From NCBI GenBank assembly GCA_031549185.1, contig JAVBQG010000062.1:1-30538 (forward strand): a DNA stretch of 30,538 bases. The letters run 5' to 3'. How positions within the stretch are numbered: the first letter of the stretch is position 1; every line of letters begins with the position of its first letter. Source of the DNA: JAVBQG01 sp031549185. GTDB lineage: Bacteria; Synergistota; Synergistia; Synergistales; Synergistaceae. Below, in pieces: positions 17,000-24,580 of this stretch. The notes under the pieces are model-generated. The model saw only the letters and a program-made list of their open reading frames with translations, did not search any database and was not told the origin of the DNA. A program made the translations under genes and the position numbers.

Positions 17000-17016
17000 C
17001 GAACGGAGGCTTTTTT

Positions 17017-17928
17017 TTGAATTTGCACAAACTTGGAACCGACAAGCGAAAAATCCTCGTCGCGGACGCGACGCTGCTGCTCGTGGCGTTTCTGTGGGGA
17101 ACCGGTGTTCCGCTGACGGCCGACCTGGTCCGCACCCTCACCCCGATCTGGGGCAGCGCCATCCGCATGTCCGTCGCCGGCATCGCCCTCCTCGCGCTGT
17201 ACCCGGCCAAAGTCCGCAACGCAACCCGCCTGGATGTGAAAAACGGCCTCATCCTCGCGGCGCTCGTCTCCACGATCTATACCCTCGTAGGATTCGCCCT
17301 CATCTACAGCACCGCCAGCAAACAGTCGTTCATCATGGGTTCCTCCGTGCTGATGGTGCCATTTTTGGTCTGGCTCGTCAATCACAAACGACCGCAAACG
17401 TGCGTATTCATCGGCGCGACGCTCGCCACCGGCGGCCTGCTGGTCATGGGCTTCGCTCCCGGTATGCGCTTCAACTTCGGGGACGCGCTCAACCTGCTCA
17501 TGTGCTTTCTCGGCGCCTGGCACGTCATCTTCATCGAGCGGATGGTCCGACACACCGACCCCACGACGCTGGTTGCGCTGCAAATTCCCCTCATGGGGGT
17601 CATCATGACGATCGCAGCGCTGATCTTCGAACCGACGCCGGATTTCGCCAACATGTCGATGGTCACATGGGGGGAGATTGTCTTCACCGGCCTCGTCACG
17701 ACGGTGGTCGCCTTTACCCTGCAGGCGCGCGCGCAGAAGAACACCTCCGCCTCGCACGCCGCGATTATCCTCGCGATGGAGTCGGTCTTCGGCTATCTGA
17801 TCTCCGTGCTCTCCGGCCAGGACCCCTTCATCCTCCAGGGCGCGCTCGGCGGAACCCTGATCATGATCGGCGTGCTGACATCCGAGGCGGAGACAATTCT
17901 GGCGAAACCGCAGAACTACGAGGCGTGA
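17017..17928 (+). CDS. EamA/DMT-superfamily transporter
   Basis: This 303-residue integral membrane protein shows about ten hydrophobic segments and the two-fold EamA repeat. The first half (about 10-140) contains LLVAFLWGTGVPLTADLV, and the second (about 150-290) contains FLGAWHVIFIERM and ASHAAIILAMESVFGYLIS. Members export amino acids or metabolites. No substrate can be read from sequence. Divergence from L-serine dehydratase hints at a serine- or threonine-like substrate, which is inference. The start is a TTG at 17017 with GGAGG seven bases upstream, separated from it by an unusual run of eight T residues that runs into the start codon. Confidence 0.88.
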   Translation: MNLHKLGTDKRKILVADATLLLVAFLWGTGVPLTADLVRTLTPIWGSAIRMSVAGIALLALYPAKVRNATRLDVKNGLILAALVSTIYTLVGFALIYSTASKQSFIMGSSVLMVPFLVWLVNHKRPQTCVFIGATLATGGLLVMGFAPGMRFNFGDALNLLMCFLGAWHVIFIERMVRHTDPTTLVALQIPLMGVIMTIAALIFEPTPDFANMSMVTWGEIVFTGLVTTVVAFTLQARAQKNTSASHAAIILAMESVFGYLISVLSGQDPFILQGALGGTLIMIGVLTSEAETILAKPQNYEA

Positions 17929-17938
17929 CGCCGGCCTC

Positions 17939-18078
17939 AAACCCGACCTCTCCCCCCGGCCCCCTCCCCCGAAGCGGGGAGGGGGAGAAAAGCAGGATCA
18001 AGGGCAAAGGGGATTCCCTTTTTCGGTTTTGTTTTGCTCCCCTCCCTCCCCGTTTTGGGGGAAGGAGGGGTCGGGTTT
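17939..18078. repeat. 140-bp palindromic intergenic repeat (REP/MITE-like)
   Basis: The 10-bp termini AAACCCGACC and GGTCGGGTTT are perfect inverted repeats. Inside are two GC-rich hairpins: left CCCCCTCCCC/GGGGAGGGGG with loop CGAAGC, right CCCCTCC/GGAGGGG with inner TCCCC/GGGGA. The two halves look like inverted copies of one unit of roughly 55 bases. The element fills half of the gap between the EamA and ribU genes and has no coding capacity. It may also stop transcription from the EamA gene. Confidence 0.65.
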
Positions 18079-18125
18079 AAGGGCGAGAGCGTACTTTGAT
18101 GCGACTTGCTTCCGCCTCCTCACCA

Positions 18126-18154
18126 TTGACCTTCCTTTCACGCAGTTGTAAGCT
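18126..18154 (+). promoter_or_regulatory. Candidate sigma70 promoter for ribU
   Basis: TTGACC (18126-18131) and TAAGCT (18149-18154) are separated by exactly 17 bases. The predicted start lies some 40 bases before the ribU GTG. No FMN riboswitch sequence is recognisable in the leader or further upstream. Confidence 0.45.
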
Positions 18155-18202
18155 GTTTGCGAAAATACAGGATCACTCGATCCCAGGAGGCTGCTATATA
18201 AA

Positions 18203-18799
18203 GTGACGACACGCGCAAAAGAATCCACCTTCGGCGTCAGGACCATCACCATCACGGCACTGCTGGCGGCGGTCGCGTCCATTCTGATGTTTCTCAATTT
18301 CGCCCTGCCGCTCTTTCCGGCCTTCATCAAGATGGACTTCTCCGACGTGCCCGCGCTGATCGCGACCTTCGCGATCGGACCCCACGCCGGCGTCCTGGTG
18401 GAGCTGATCAAGAACACCGTCAACCTGACGCACACCGCCACCGGCGGCGTGGGCGAACTGGCCAACTTCTCCATCGGAGTCGCCTTCGTCGTCCCTGCGG
18501 GGTTGATCTACAGACGCAACAAGACGCTGCGGAGCGCCGTGGCCGGGCTGGTCGTCGGCCAGCTTAGCATGACGTTCGCGGCGTCCGTCGCCAACTACTA
18601 CGTGCTGATCCCGCTCTACAGCTACTTCGTACCGATGGAGGCGATCCTCGCCATGTATCGGACGATCAACCCCTATGCCGACACGCTGTTCAAGGCGATC
18701 TTGATGAGCGTCGTGCCGTTCAACCTGCTCAAGGGCACGCTGGTCACGATTTTGACGCTCTGTCTTTACAAACGACTCTCGCACTTCATCAAGGACTGA
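18203..18799 (+). CDS. ribU: Riboflavin-specific ECF transporter substrate-binding subunit (RibU)
   Basis: This 198-residue membrane protein of the ECF S-component type captures riboflavin and works with a shared EcfA/A'/T module encoded elsewhere. Residues 10-60 carry the family block ITALLAAVASILMFLNF followed by KMDFSDVPALIATFAIGPHAG. Next come ELIKNTVNLTHTATGGVGELANFSIG and AGLIYRR, closely matching RibU proteins. Five to six hydrophobic segments are visible. The start is GTG, with AGGAGG 12 bases upstream, longer than ideal; no better in-frame start exists. It overlaps the convergent RNase H gene by 11 bases at the 3' end. Confidence 0.88.
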   Translation: MTTRAKESTFGVRTITITALLAAVASILMFLNFALPLFPAFIKMDFSDVPALIATFAIGPHAGVLVELIKNTVNLTHTATGGVGELANFSIGVAFVVPAGLIYRRNKTLRSAVAGLVVGQLSMTFAASVANYYVLIPLYSYFVPMEAILAMYRTINPYADTLFKAILMSVVPFNLLKGTLVTILTLCLYKRLSHFIKD

Positions 18800-19190
18800 C
18801 CTTCTCGTCGATGCCCCTGTTCGACAGGGCGTCGGCGATTTTGTTCTTCTCGCGCGGCACCCAGGCGAGTTCGACCTTCATCCCCTCCATCAACGCCCAA
18901 GCTTGTGCCGCCAGCTCCCGCAGGTGCGGCAGGTTGATCTTCCACTCGCGCTTTACCTGGCAGACGACCAGCTTGCTGTCGCCACGCACCTCCAGCTCCG
19001 CAACCCCGCGCGATTTAGCCTCCGCGAGCAGGCGCAGGAGCGCCGTGTACTCGGCCTCGTTGTTTGTCTTCTTCCCCAGATACTCGGCGCACTCCCAGAC
19101 CACCGCGCCGCTCTCGTCCACCAGGCACGCACCCGCACCAGCTTCGCCGGGATTGCCCCGCGAGGCTCCGTCAAAATACCCGATCATCAC
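18789..19190 (-). CDS. RNase H-fold ribonuclease (RNase HI-like)
   Basis: This small protein of 133 residues has the RNase HI fold motifs: Asp7 in YFDGASRGNPG, Glu47 in NNEAEYTAL, Asp71 in RGDSKLVV and Asp120 in KIADALSN. All four metal-binding acidic residues appear present, so it should cleave RNA in RNA-DNA hybrids. It resembles the short bacterial/archaeal type lacking the basic protrusion of E. coli RNase HI. Start is GTG at 19190 or ATG at 19187; GAGGTGGGG lies upstream and cannot separate the two. It is read against its neighbours and its 3' end overlaps ribU. Confidence 0.88.
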   Translation of the reverse strand: MMIGYFDGASRGNPGEAGAGACLVDESGAVVWECAEYLGKKTNNEAEYTALLRLLAEAKSRGVAELEVRGDSKLVVCQVKREWKINLPHLRELAAQAWALMEGMKVELAWVPREKNKIADALSNRGIDEKVSP

Positions 19191-19218
19191 ACCGCCCCAC
19201 CTCTTCTACATTTTGTCG

Positions 19219-19227
19219 TGCTATAAT
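19219..19227 (+). promoter_or_regulatory. Extended -10 promoter for the nitroreductase gene run
   Basis: TGCTATAAT is a perfect extended -10 (TGnTATAAT) without a good -35. It lies about 58 bases before the nitroreductase start and may drive the following run of closely packed genes up to 22659. Confidence 0.6.
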
Positions 19228-19284
19228 TTTTTATCGGTACAACGAGTCTAAGTGTACCATCGATCCGCTTCGGGGGTGAGGCAT

Positions 19285-19806
19285 GTGGAGAAAAATTTTT
19301 TGAAGGACAGCCTGATCTATAAACGACACAGCGTGAGAAAATACAAACCCGACCCCATCGCGCAGGAGCATCTCGATCATATCCTGCGTGCGGGCATGGC
19401 CGGGCCCTCCGCGCACAACATGCAGCCGTGGTCCTTCGTGGTGGTCGACGACCGCGGCCTTCTGGACGCCATCGCCGATTTTCACGAATACGGCAAGATG
19501 CTGTACAAGGCGCCTGCGGCGATTCTCGTCTGCGCAATTCGCGAGGTCGTGAAAAACGACCACTTCTACCAACAGGACATCGGAGCGGCGATCGAAAACA
19601 TGCTGCTGGCCGCGACCGAGTGCGGCGTCGGCAGCTGCTGGTGCGGAATACATCCGCGCCTGGAGGTCGAAAGGCCCTTCGTCGAACTGTTGCATATGCC
19701 GGAGGAATTTTTCCCCTTCGCAATCGTGGCGCTCGGTTACAGGATCGAAGAACCCGTCTCGTCGGACCGCTACGACGCGTCTCGCATACATCACAACGGA
19801 TGGTGA
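19285..19806 (+). CDS. Nitroreductase-family FMN oxidoreductase
   Basis: This protein of 173 residues has the nitroreductase FMN-binding start IYKRHSVRKYKPDPI and AGPSAHNMQPWSFVVV, then DIGAAIENMLLAATECGVGSCW and a C-terminal ALGYRIEE. The family reduces nitro groups, quinones or flavins using NAD(P)H. The actual substrate is unknown. I chose the GTG at 19285 because GGTGAGG lies just before it. The frame opens earlier (19252), but that region has no SD and looks non-coding. It is the first gene after an extended -10 promoter and its stop overlaps or abuts the next gene. Confidence 0.9.
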   Translation: MEKNFLKDSLIYKRHSVRKYKPDPIAQEHLDHILRAGMAGPSAHNMQPWSFVVVDDRGLLDAIADFHEYGKMLYKAPAAILVCAIREVVKNDHFYQQDIGAAIENMLLAATECGVGSCWCGIHPRLEVERPFVELLHMPEEFFPFAIVALGYRIEEPVSSDRYDASRIHHNGW

Positions 19807-19811
19807 GCGCC

Positions 19812-20300
19812 GTGAAGGACGCAAAAAAGATCGCCAAGACCAACGCCGCGCGCAAGCTCGACGAACTCGGCATCCAGTACGAACTGATCTCGTTCGACGT
19901 CGACGAGAACGACCTGTCGGCGGAGACGGCGGCAGCGGCCGTCGGCATGCCGCAGGAGCAGGTCTACAAGACGCTGGTGACGCGCGGCGACAAGACGGGC
20001 GTCATGGAGGTCTGCCTGCCGGCCGGCAAGGAGCTGGACTTCAAGGCGCTCGCCGCCGCCTCCGGCAACAAGAGCGCGGCGCTGGTGCCGCTCAAGGAAG
20101 TGCAGCAGCTCACGGGCTATATCCGCGGCGGCTGCTCCCCCATCGGCGGCAAGAAGGAGTACCCCGTCTATATCTTCGACGACGCCGCGAATTACGAGAG
20201 GATCGGCGTCAACGCCGGAGCCCGGGGGCTGCTCTTTCTGATCGCGCCGGACGACCTGCTGCGCGCGACGGGCGGCAAGCTCGCGCCGATCGCGAAATGA
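19812..20300 (+). CDS. ybaK: Cys-tRNA(Pro) deacylase, YbaK/EbsC family
   Basis: This protein of about 162 residues belongs to the YbaK group, which hydrolyses mischarged Cys-tRNA(Pro) as an editing factor. Visible blocks are KTNAARKLDELGIQYE, SAETAAAAVGMPQEQVYKTLVTRG, DFKALAAASGNKSAALVPLKEVQQLTGYIRGGCSPIG and a C-terminal GLLFLIAPDDLLRATGGKLAPIA. The invariant lysine of the family should lie in the QVYKTLV block. Start alternatives are ATG 19800 (overlapping the nitroreductase stop, no SD), GTG 19803 and GTG 19812; I prefer 19812 because GGTGAG lies just before it. Its stop overlaps the tag start by 4 bases (ATGA). Confidence 0.9.
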   Translation: MKDAKKIAKTNAARKLDELGIQYELISFDVDENDLSAETAAAAVGMPQEQVYKTLVTRGDKTGVMEVCLPAGKELDFKALAAASGNKSAALVPLKEVQQLTGYIRGGCSPIGGKKEYPVYIFDDAANYERIGVNAGARGLLFLIAPDDLLRATGGKLAPIAK

Positions 20301-20884
20301 AGAGCGCGCCGGTCATGCCCGACGACAAGACGCGCTGCCCCTGGTGCCTGGGCAGCGAACTTTATGTAGCCTATCACGACGAGGAGTGGGGCACGCCCTG
20401 TCACGACGACCGCACGCTCTTCGAATTCCTGATTCTGGAGGGCGCACAGGCGGGGCTGTCGTGGAGCACGATCCTGAACCGCCGAGAGGGCTATCGGCGC
20501 GCGTTCGCCGGCTTCGACCCCGAGGTCGTCGCCCGTTTCGACGAGAGAAAGATCGAATCCCTCCTACAGGACACGGGCATCGTCCGCAACCGCCTGAAGG
20601 TACAATCCGCGGTCAGGAACGCGGCGCGCTTTCTCGACGTACAGCGCGAGTTCGGCAGCTTCGACGCCTACGTCTGGCGCTTCGTCGGCGGAGAGCCGAT
20701 CATAAACAGCTGGCGCATCGGCGACCCCGTCCCCGCGGAGACGGCGGAGTCGAAGGCCATGAGCAAGGATCTCAAGAAACGCGGCTTCACCTTCGTCGGC
20801 TCGACCATCTGCTACGCCTGGATGCAGGCGATGGGCCTGGTGAACGACCACTATCTGGAGTGCTGGAAGAGACAAAGAGGATAA
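20297..20884 (+). CDS. tag: DNA-3-methyladenine glycosylase I
   Basis: This protein of 195 residues excises 3-methyladenine from alkylated DNA, starting base excision repair. The zinc-snap ligands match E. coli Tag in spacing: Cys14 (RCPWC), His27 (AYHDEEWG), His185 and Cys189 (NDHYLEC). The base-pocket residues Glu48 and Trp56 are present in LILEGAQAGLSW. Length is normal. ATG overlaps the stop of the previous gene, indicating translational coupling. Confidence 0.95.
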   Translation: MKSAPVMPDDKTRCPWCLGSELYVAYHDEEWGTPCHDDRTLFEFLILEGAQAGLSWSTILNRREGYRRAFAGFDPEVVARFDERKIESLLQDTGIVRNRLKVQSAVRNAARFLDVQREFGSFDAYVWRFVGGEPIINSWRIGDPVPAETAESKAMSKDLKKRGFTFVGSTICYAWMQAMGLVNDHYLECWKRQRG

Positions 20885-20889
20885 CGGCT

Positions 20890-21747
20890 GTGCCGGAGAA
20901 GAAAAAGAAGATCTCGAAGTTTAAGACCGTCGCAGGGCTTCTGATTCTGGTCGTTTTCCTTTTACTAGTAAGCCTGCGTCTTTTGTCCCCGCTGGTTGTG
21001 TCACGGATTGCGCTCAGGCCGACGGCGAACGTAACGAACACGCTCCAATCGGTCGGGATAACGTACGAGGACGTGACGATCACAACCTCCGACGGATTAC
21101 GCCTGAACGCCTGGTATGTACCGGCGAAGCCTTCGCGCGGCACGCTTCTCTTCCTTCACGGCAGGGCGGGCAATATTTCCGGCCGCGTCGACTCCATCGA
21201 GATCTTTCACCGGCTCGGGCTGTCCGTCCTGATCGTGGATTACAGGGGGTTCGGGCGCAGCGAAGGACGCCGATCGATCGACGGAGCGACTCTCGACGCG
21301 CTCGCCGCGTGGAAGTGGCTGACGCAAGAGCGAAAAATCCCGGCGGACGAGATCCTCGTCTTCGGCCGTTCGTTCGGCGGCGCGGTCGCCATGCAGCTGA
21401 TGCGATACGCCAAGCCAGGGGGGCTGATCCTCGAGTCGACCTACTCCTCGCTGCCGGAGATGATTCGCCGCGATTCCCTCGCGCCGCTCGCGCGGCTTCT
21501 CGTCGGCAACGTCCAGAACTCGGTCGAGGTTGCGAGGACACTCGATATACCGGTGCTCTGCATCCACAGCCGAGGCGACGAGGTCGTCCCCTACCGCTTC
21601 GGCAGACGACTCTACGACGCCGTCGCCAGTAAGGAGAAGTCGTTTTTGGACATCCGCGGCAGCCACAACGGCGGGTTTCGCAAATCCGCCGAAGTCTACG
21701 TCCCGGCGCTGGATGCGTTCGTCACCGGATGCTTCGGACCGAAGTAG
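20890..21747 (+). CDS. Membrane-anchored alpha/beta hydrolase, first of a tandem pair
   Basis: This is a serine hydrolase of 285 residues. A basic N-terminus (PEKKKKISKFK) is followed by one hydrophobic segment (about 14-37), so the catalytic domain is probably tethered outside the cytoplasm. The oxyanion block is FLHGRAGN. The catalytic triad is Ser161 (GRSFGG), Asp230 (HSRGDEVVP) and His259 (GSHNGGF). The fold and motif order match the BEM46/YqkD-like group. The substrate is unknown. The start is GTG with GAGGA about 9 bases upstream, just after the tag stop. Note FLHGRAGN here against FFHGNAGN in the paralogue: the usual Asn after HG is an Arg. Confidence 0.88.
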   Translation: MPEKKKKISKFKTVAGLLILVVFLLLVSLRLLSPLVVSRIALRPTANVTNTLQSVGITYEDVTITTSDGLRLNAWYVPAKPSRGTLLFLHGRAGNISGRVDSIEIFHRLGLSVLIVDYRGFGRSEGRRSIDGATLDALAAWKWLTQERKIPADEILVFGRSFGGAVAMQLMRYAKPGGLILESTYSSLPEMIRRDSLAPLARLLVGNVQNSVEVARTLDIPVLCIHSRGDEVVPYRFGRRLYDAVASKEKSFLDIRGSHNGGFRKSAEVYVPALDAFVTGCFGPK

Positions 21748-21759
21748 GAGCGAACAACC

Positions 21760-22659
21760 GTGCGGCGCAGGAAAAGATACGTAGTAGGCATATCGAACGG
21801 AGCATACGAGAAAAAAAGGAAGATGCCGAAGCTTCAGACTGCCATAGAACTTCTGATTCTGATCGCCCTTCTCGCAAGCCTGCGTTTTTTGTTGCCTTTG
21901 GCTCTGCCGTGGATCGCGCTCAAACCGTCGACTGGCGTGACGGACACACCTCAGTCGGTCGGGATGGCGTTCGAGGACCTGACGATCACGACCTCCGACG
22001 GGATACGCCTGAACGCCTGGTATGTGCCGGCAGAACCTTCGCGCGGCACTCTTCTTTTCTTTCACGGCAACGCCGGCAATCTCTCCGGTCGCGTCGATTC
22101 CATCGAGACCTTTCACAGGCTCGGCCTGTCCGTCTTCATCATCGACTACAGGGGCTTCGGGCGCAGCGAAGGACGCCGCTCGATCGACGGAACGACTCTC
22201 GACGCGCTCGCCGCATGGAAGTGGCTAACGGAGGAACGGGGCGTCCCCGCGGACGAGATCCTCGTCTTCGGCCGCTCGTTCGGCGGCGCGGTCGCCATGC
22301 AGCTGATGCGATACGCCCGGCCCCGGGCGCTGATCCTCGAATCGACGTTTTCGTCTCTGCCGGAGATGATTCGCTTCGATCCCCTCGTGCCGCTCGTGCG
22401 GCTCCTCGTCGGCAACGTGCTCAATTCAGCCGAAATTGCAAAAACACTTGATATACCTATGCTCTGCATCCACAGCCCGGATGACGAAATCGTACCCTAT
22501 CGCTTCGGCAGACGGCTCTACGACGCCGTCGCGAGCGAAGAGAAGACGTTCTTCGATCTCCACGGCGGACACAACGAGGGCTTCCTCGAATCGTACGACA
22601 CCTACGTCCCGGCGCTGGACGCGTTCGTCACGAAACATTTCGGACCGAGGGAGAGATAA
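21760..22659 (+). CDS. Membrane-anchored alpha/beta hydrolase, second of a tandem pair
   Basis: This 299-residue paralogue of the preceding gene is about four-fifths identical over the catalytic domain by eye. The triad is Ser173 (GRSFGG), Asp242 (HSPDDEIVP) and His271 (GGHNEGF). The HGNAGN block has the canonical residue. An extra basic N-terminal stretch precedes the membrane segment. The chosen start is GTG at 21760 with AGGAG 10 bases upstream. An ATG at 21823 aligns better with the upstream paralogue but has its SD too close. The 12-base gap to the previous gene and the high identity show a recent tandem duplication. Confidence 0.87.
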   Translation: MRRRKRYVVGISNGAYEKKRKMPKLQTAIELLILIALLASLRFLLPLALPWIALKPSTGVTDTPQSVGMAFEDLTITTSDGIRLNAWYVPAEPSRGTLLFFHGNAGNLSGRVDSIETFHRLGLSVFIIDYRGFGRSEGRRSIDGTTLDALAAWKWLTEERGVPADEILVFGRSFGGAVAMQLMRYARPRALILESTFSSLPEMIRFDPLVPLVRLLVGNVLNSAEIAKTLDIPMLCIHSPDDEIVPYRFGRRLYDAVASEEKTFFDLHGGHNEGFLESYDTYVPALDAFVTKHFGPRER

Positions 22660-22679
22660 ACTCATCGCCCGAGCCCACC

Positions 22680-22706
22680 GGGGCAGAGGTTACAAACTCC
22701 GGCCCC
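22680..22706 (+). terminator. Possible terminator hairpin after the hydrolase pair
   Basis: GGGGC (22680-22684) pairs with GCCCC (22702-22706), with an inner GAG/CTC. No T run follows, so intrinsic termination is doubtful. The remainder of 22660-22839 holds the next promoter and nothing else I recognise. Confidence 0.25.
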
Positions 22707-22763
22707 AACGATTCGAACGACACCTCGCGCCTTTCGCCTTCCCGCAATACTGTCAACTCGCCT

Positions 22764-22792
22764 TTGACGACCCAGATTGATCGCGCTTTAAT
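22764..22792 (+). promoter_or_regulatory. Sigma70 promoter for the ABC exporter operon
   Basis: TTGACG (22764-22769), a 17-base spacer and TTTAAT (22787-22792) form a good sigma70-type promoter about 45 bases before the first ABC gene. Confidence 0.6.
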
Positions 22793-22839
22793 GATATACG
22801 TGCTGCAAAGAAACGACACAAGCAGCGCGAGGTGAAACA

Positions 22840-24579
22840 ATGCTCGGAAAATTATTCCCGTACGCGCGCGGCAATCGCAGGGCGATGCTCGCCTGCGTCC
22901 TCGTCACCATGTCCGAGGTCGTCTGCGAGATGCTCGTCCCCCTCCTGATGTCCAAAATCGTGGACGTCGGCATCGTGGCCAGGGACATCGCCTACATCGC
23001 GAGGATCGGCCTCCTCATGGCCGTGCTCTCCCTCCTCGCCATTCTCTTCGGGCTGCTGAACGTCAGATACTCCTCCAGCGCCAGCCAGGGGATCGCCGCC
23101 AACCTCCGCCGGGCGCTCTTCGAAAAAACGCAGACCTTCTCGTTCGAGAACATCGACAGCTTTTCCTCCGCCTCCCTGGTCACCAGGATGACGAACGACG
23201 TCACGCAGCTCCAGACCTCCCTCATGATGATGCTGCGCCAGCTGATCCGGGCGCCGATGATGCTCGCCTGCGCGCTCGCCATCTCGATGAGCATCAACCT
23301 CCGCCTCTCGCTGATCGTCGTCGCGGCGATCGTCCTCCTGCTCTCGGGGACGCTCGTCGTCATGAGGATTGCGCGAAAGCTCTATACGACCATGCAGAAA
23401 AAGCTCGACGCCCTCAACTCGGCGGTCCAGGAGAACCTGACCGCCATCCGCGTCGTCAAGGCATTCGTCCGCGAGCGATACGAGCGGGAGAAATTCAGGG
23501 CCGTCAACGACGAGATGACCGCGTCGGCGATCCGGGCGGGGAGCATGGCAGCCCTCATGATGCCGGGGATGACGCTGGTTCTGAATTGCAGCCTCGTCGC
23601 CGTGATCTGGATCGGCGCGGACATGCACGGAACCGGCGACATGTCGACGGGCGGGCTCATGAGCTTCATCACGTACATCATGCAGATCCTCACCAGCGTG
23701 ATGATCTTCTCGACCGTGCTGATGGTGCTGACGCGGGCGAGGGCGTCCGCGGAGCGGATCGTGGAGGTCCTCGAGGCGGAGCCGGCGGTCGCGGACCGGG
23801 CGGAGACGGCCGCAAAAAAGCGCGCGGTCGCCAGGGGCGGGGTCGAATTTCGCGAAGTCGGGTTCCGGTACGCCGCCGGCAGCGAGGATGAAAACGTGCT
23901 CTCGGGCGTCTCCTTCCGCGCGGAACCGGGCGAAATCGTGGGGATCATCGGCGAGACCGGCTCCGGCAAGAGCACGCTGGCAGGCCTGATCCCGCGATTC
24001 TACGACGCCACCAGCGGAGCCGTCCTGATCGACGGAGTCGACGTCCGCGACTACGCGCAGAAGGACCTGCGCGATGCCGTCGGCATCGTGATGCAGAAGA
24101 ACAACCTCTTCAGCGGCACGATCCGCGAAAACCTGCTGTGGGGCGACGAGGATGCGGACGACGAGAGCGTCGTCCGCGCGGCCAGGAGCGCGCAGGCCCA
24201 CGATTTCATCATGAGCCTGCCGGAGGGGTACGAGACGGAGCTCGGCCAGGGCGGCGTGAACCTCTCGGGCGGGCAGAAGCAGCGCCTCTGCATCGCGCGC
24301 GCCATGATGAAACGCCCCCGGATCCTGATCCTCGACGACAGCACCAGCGCCGTCGACACGGCGACCGAGGCGAAGATCCGCGCGTCCTTCCGTCGCGACT
24401 TCGCGGAGGCGACGGTGATCGTCGTGACGCAGCGGATCGCCTCCATACGCGACGCCGACCGGATCATCGTGCTGGAGAAGGGAAAGGTCGAGGCGATGGG
24501 CACGCACGGCGAGCTGTTCGCGACCTGCGGCATCTACCGGGAGATCTGCGACTCGCAGGCCGAAGGGAGCCTGGCCTAG
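22840..24579 (+). CDS. ABC exporter half-transporter with degenerate ATP site (TM287-like subunit)
   Basis: This 579-residue type IV exporter half has six membrane segments in residues 1 to about 310 and a nucleotide-binding domain after about 330. Walker A is GETGSGKST (371-379) and the signature is LSGGQKQR (from 475). Walker B ends ILILDDSTSAVD, with Asp500 where the catalytic Glu should be, and the switch His is replaced by Gln531 (VTQRIAS). These substitutions are the hallmark of the degenerate half of heterodimeric exporters such as TM287/288, BmrCD and LmrCD. ATG is preceded by GAGGTGA. Its stop lies one base before the partner start. The likely role is multidrug, lipid or peptide export. 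Confidence 0.92.
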   Translation: MLGKLFPYARGNRRAMLACVLVTMSEVVCEMLVPLLMSKIVDVGIVARDIAYIARIGLLMAVLSLLAILFGLLNVRYSSSASQGIAANLRRALFEKTQTFSFENIDSFSSASLVTRMTNDVTQLQTSLMMMLRQLIRAPMMLACALAISMSINLRLSLIVVAAIVLLLSGTLVVMRIARKLYTTMQKKLDALNSAVQENLTAIRVVKAFVRERYEREKFRAVNDEMTASAIRAGSMAALMMPGMTLVLNCSLVAVIWIGADMHGTGDMSTGGLMSFITYIMQILTSVMIFSTVLMVLTRARASAERIVEVLEAEPAVADRAETAAKKRAVARGGVEFREVGFRYAAGSEDENVLSGVSFRAEPGEIVGIIGETGSGKSTLAGLIPRFYDATSGAVLIDGVDVRDYAQKDLRDAVGIVMQKNNLFSGTIRENLLWGDEDADDESVVRAARSAQAHDFIMSLPEGYETELGQGGVNLSGGQKQRLCIARAMMKRPRILILDDSTSAVDTATEAKIRASFRRDFAEATVIVVTQRIASIRDADRIIVLEKGKVEAMGTHGELFATCGIYREICDSQAEGSLA

Positions 24580-24580
24580 G

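Noticed and set aside
18079..18202. FMN riboswitch upstream of ribU
   Set aside because: None of the conserved FMN aptamer segments can be seen.
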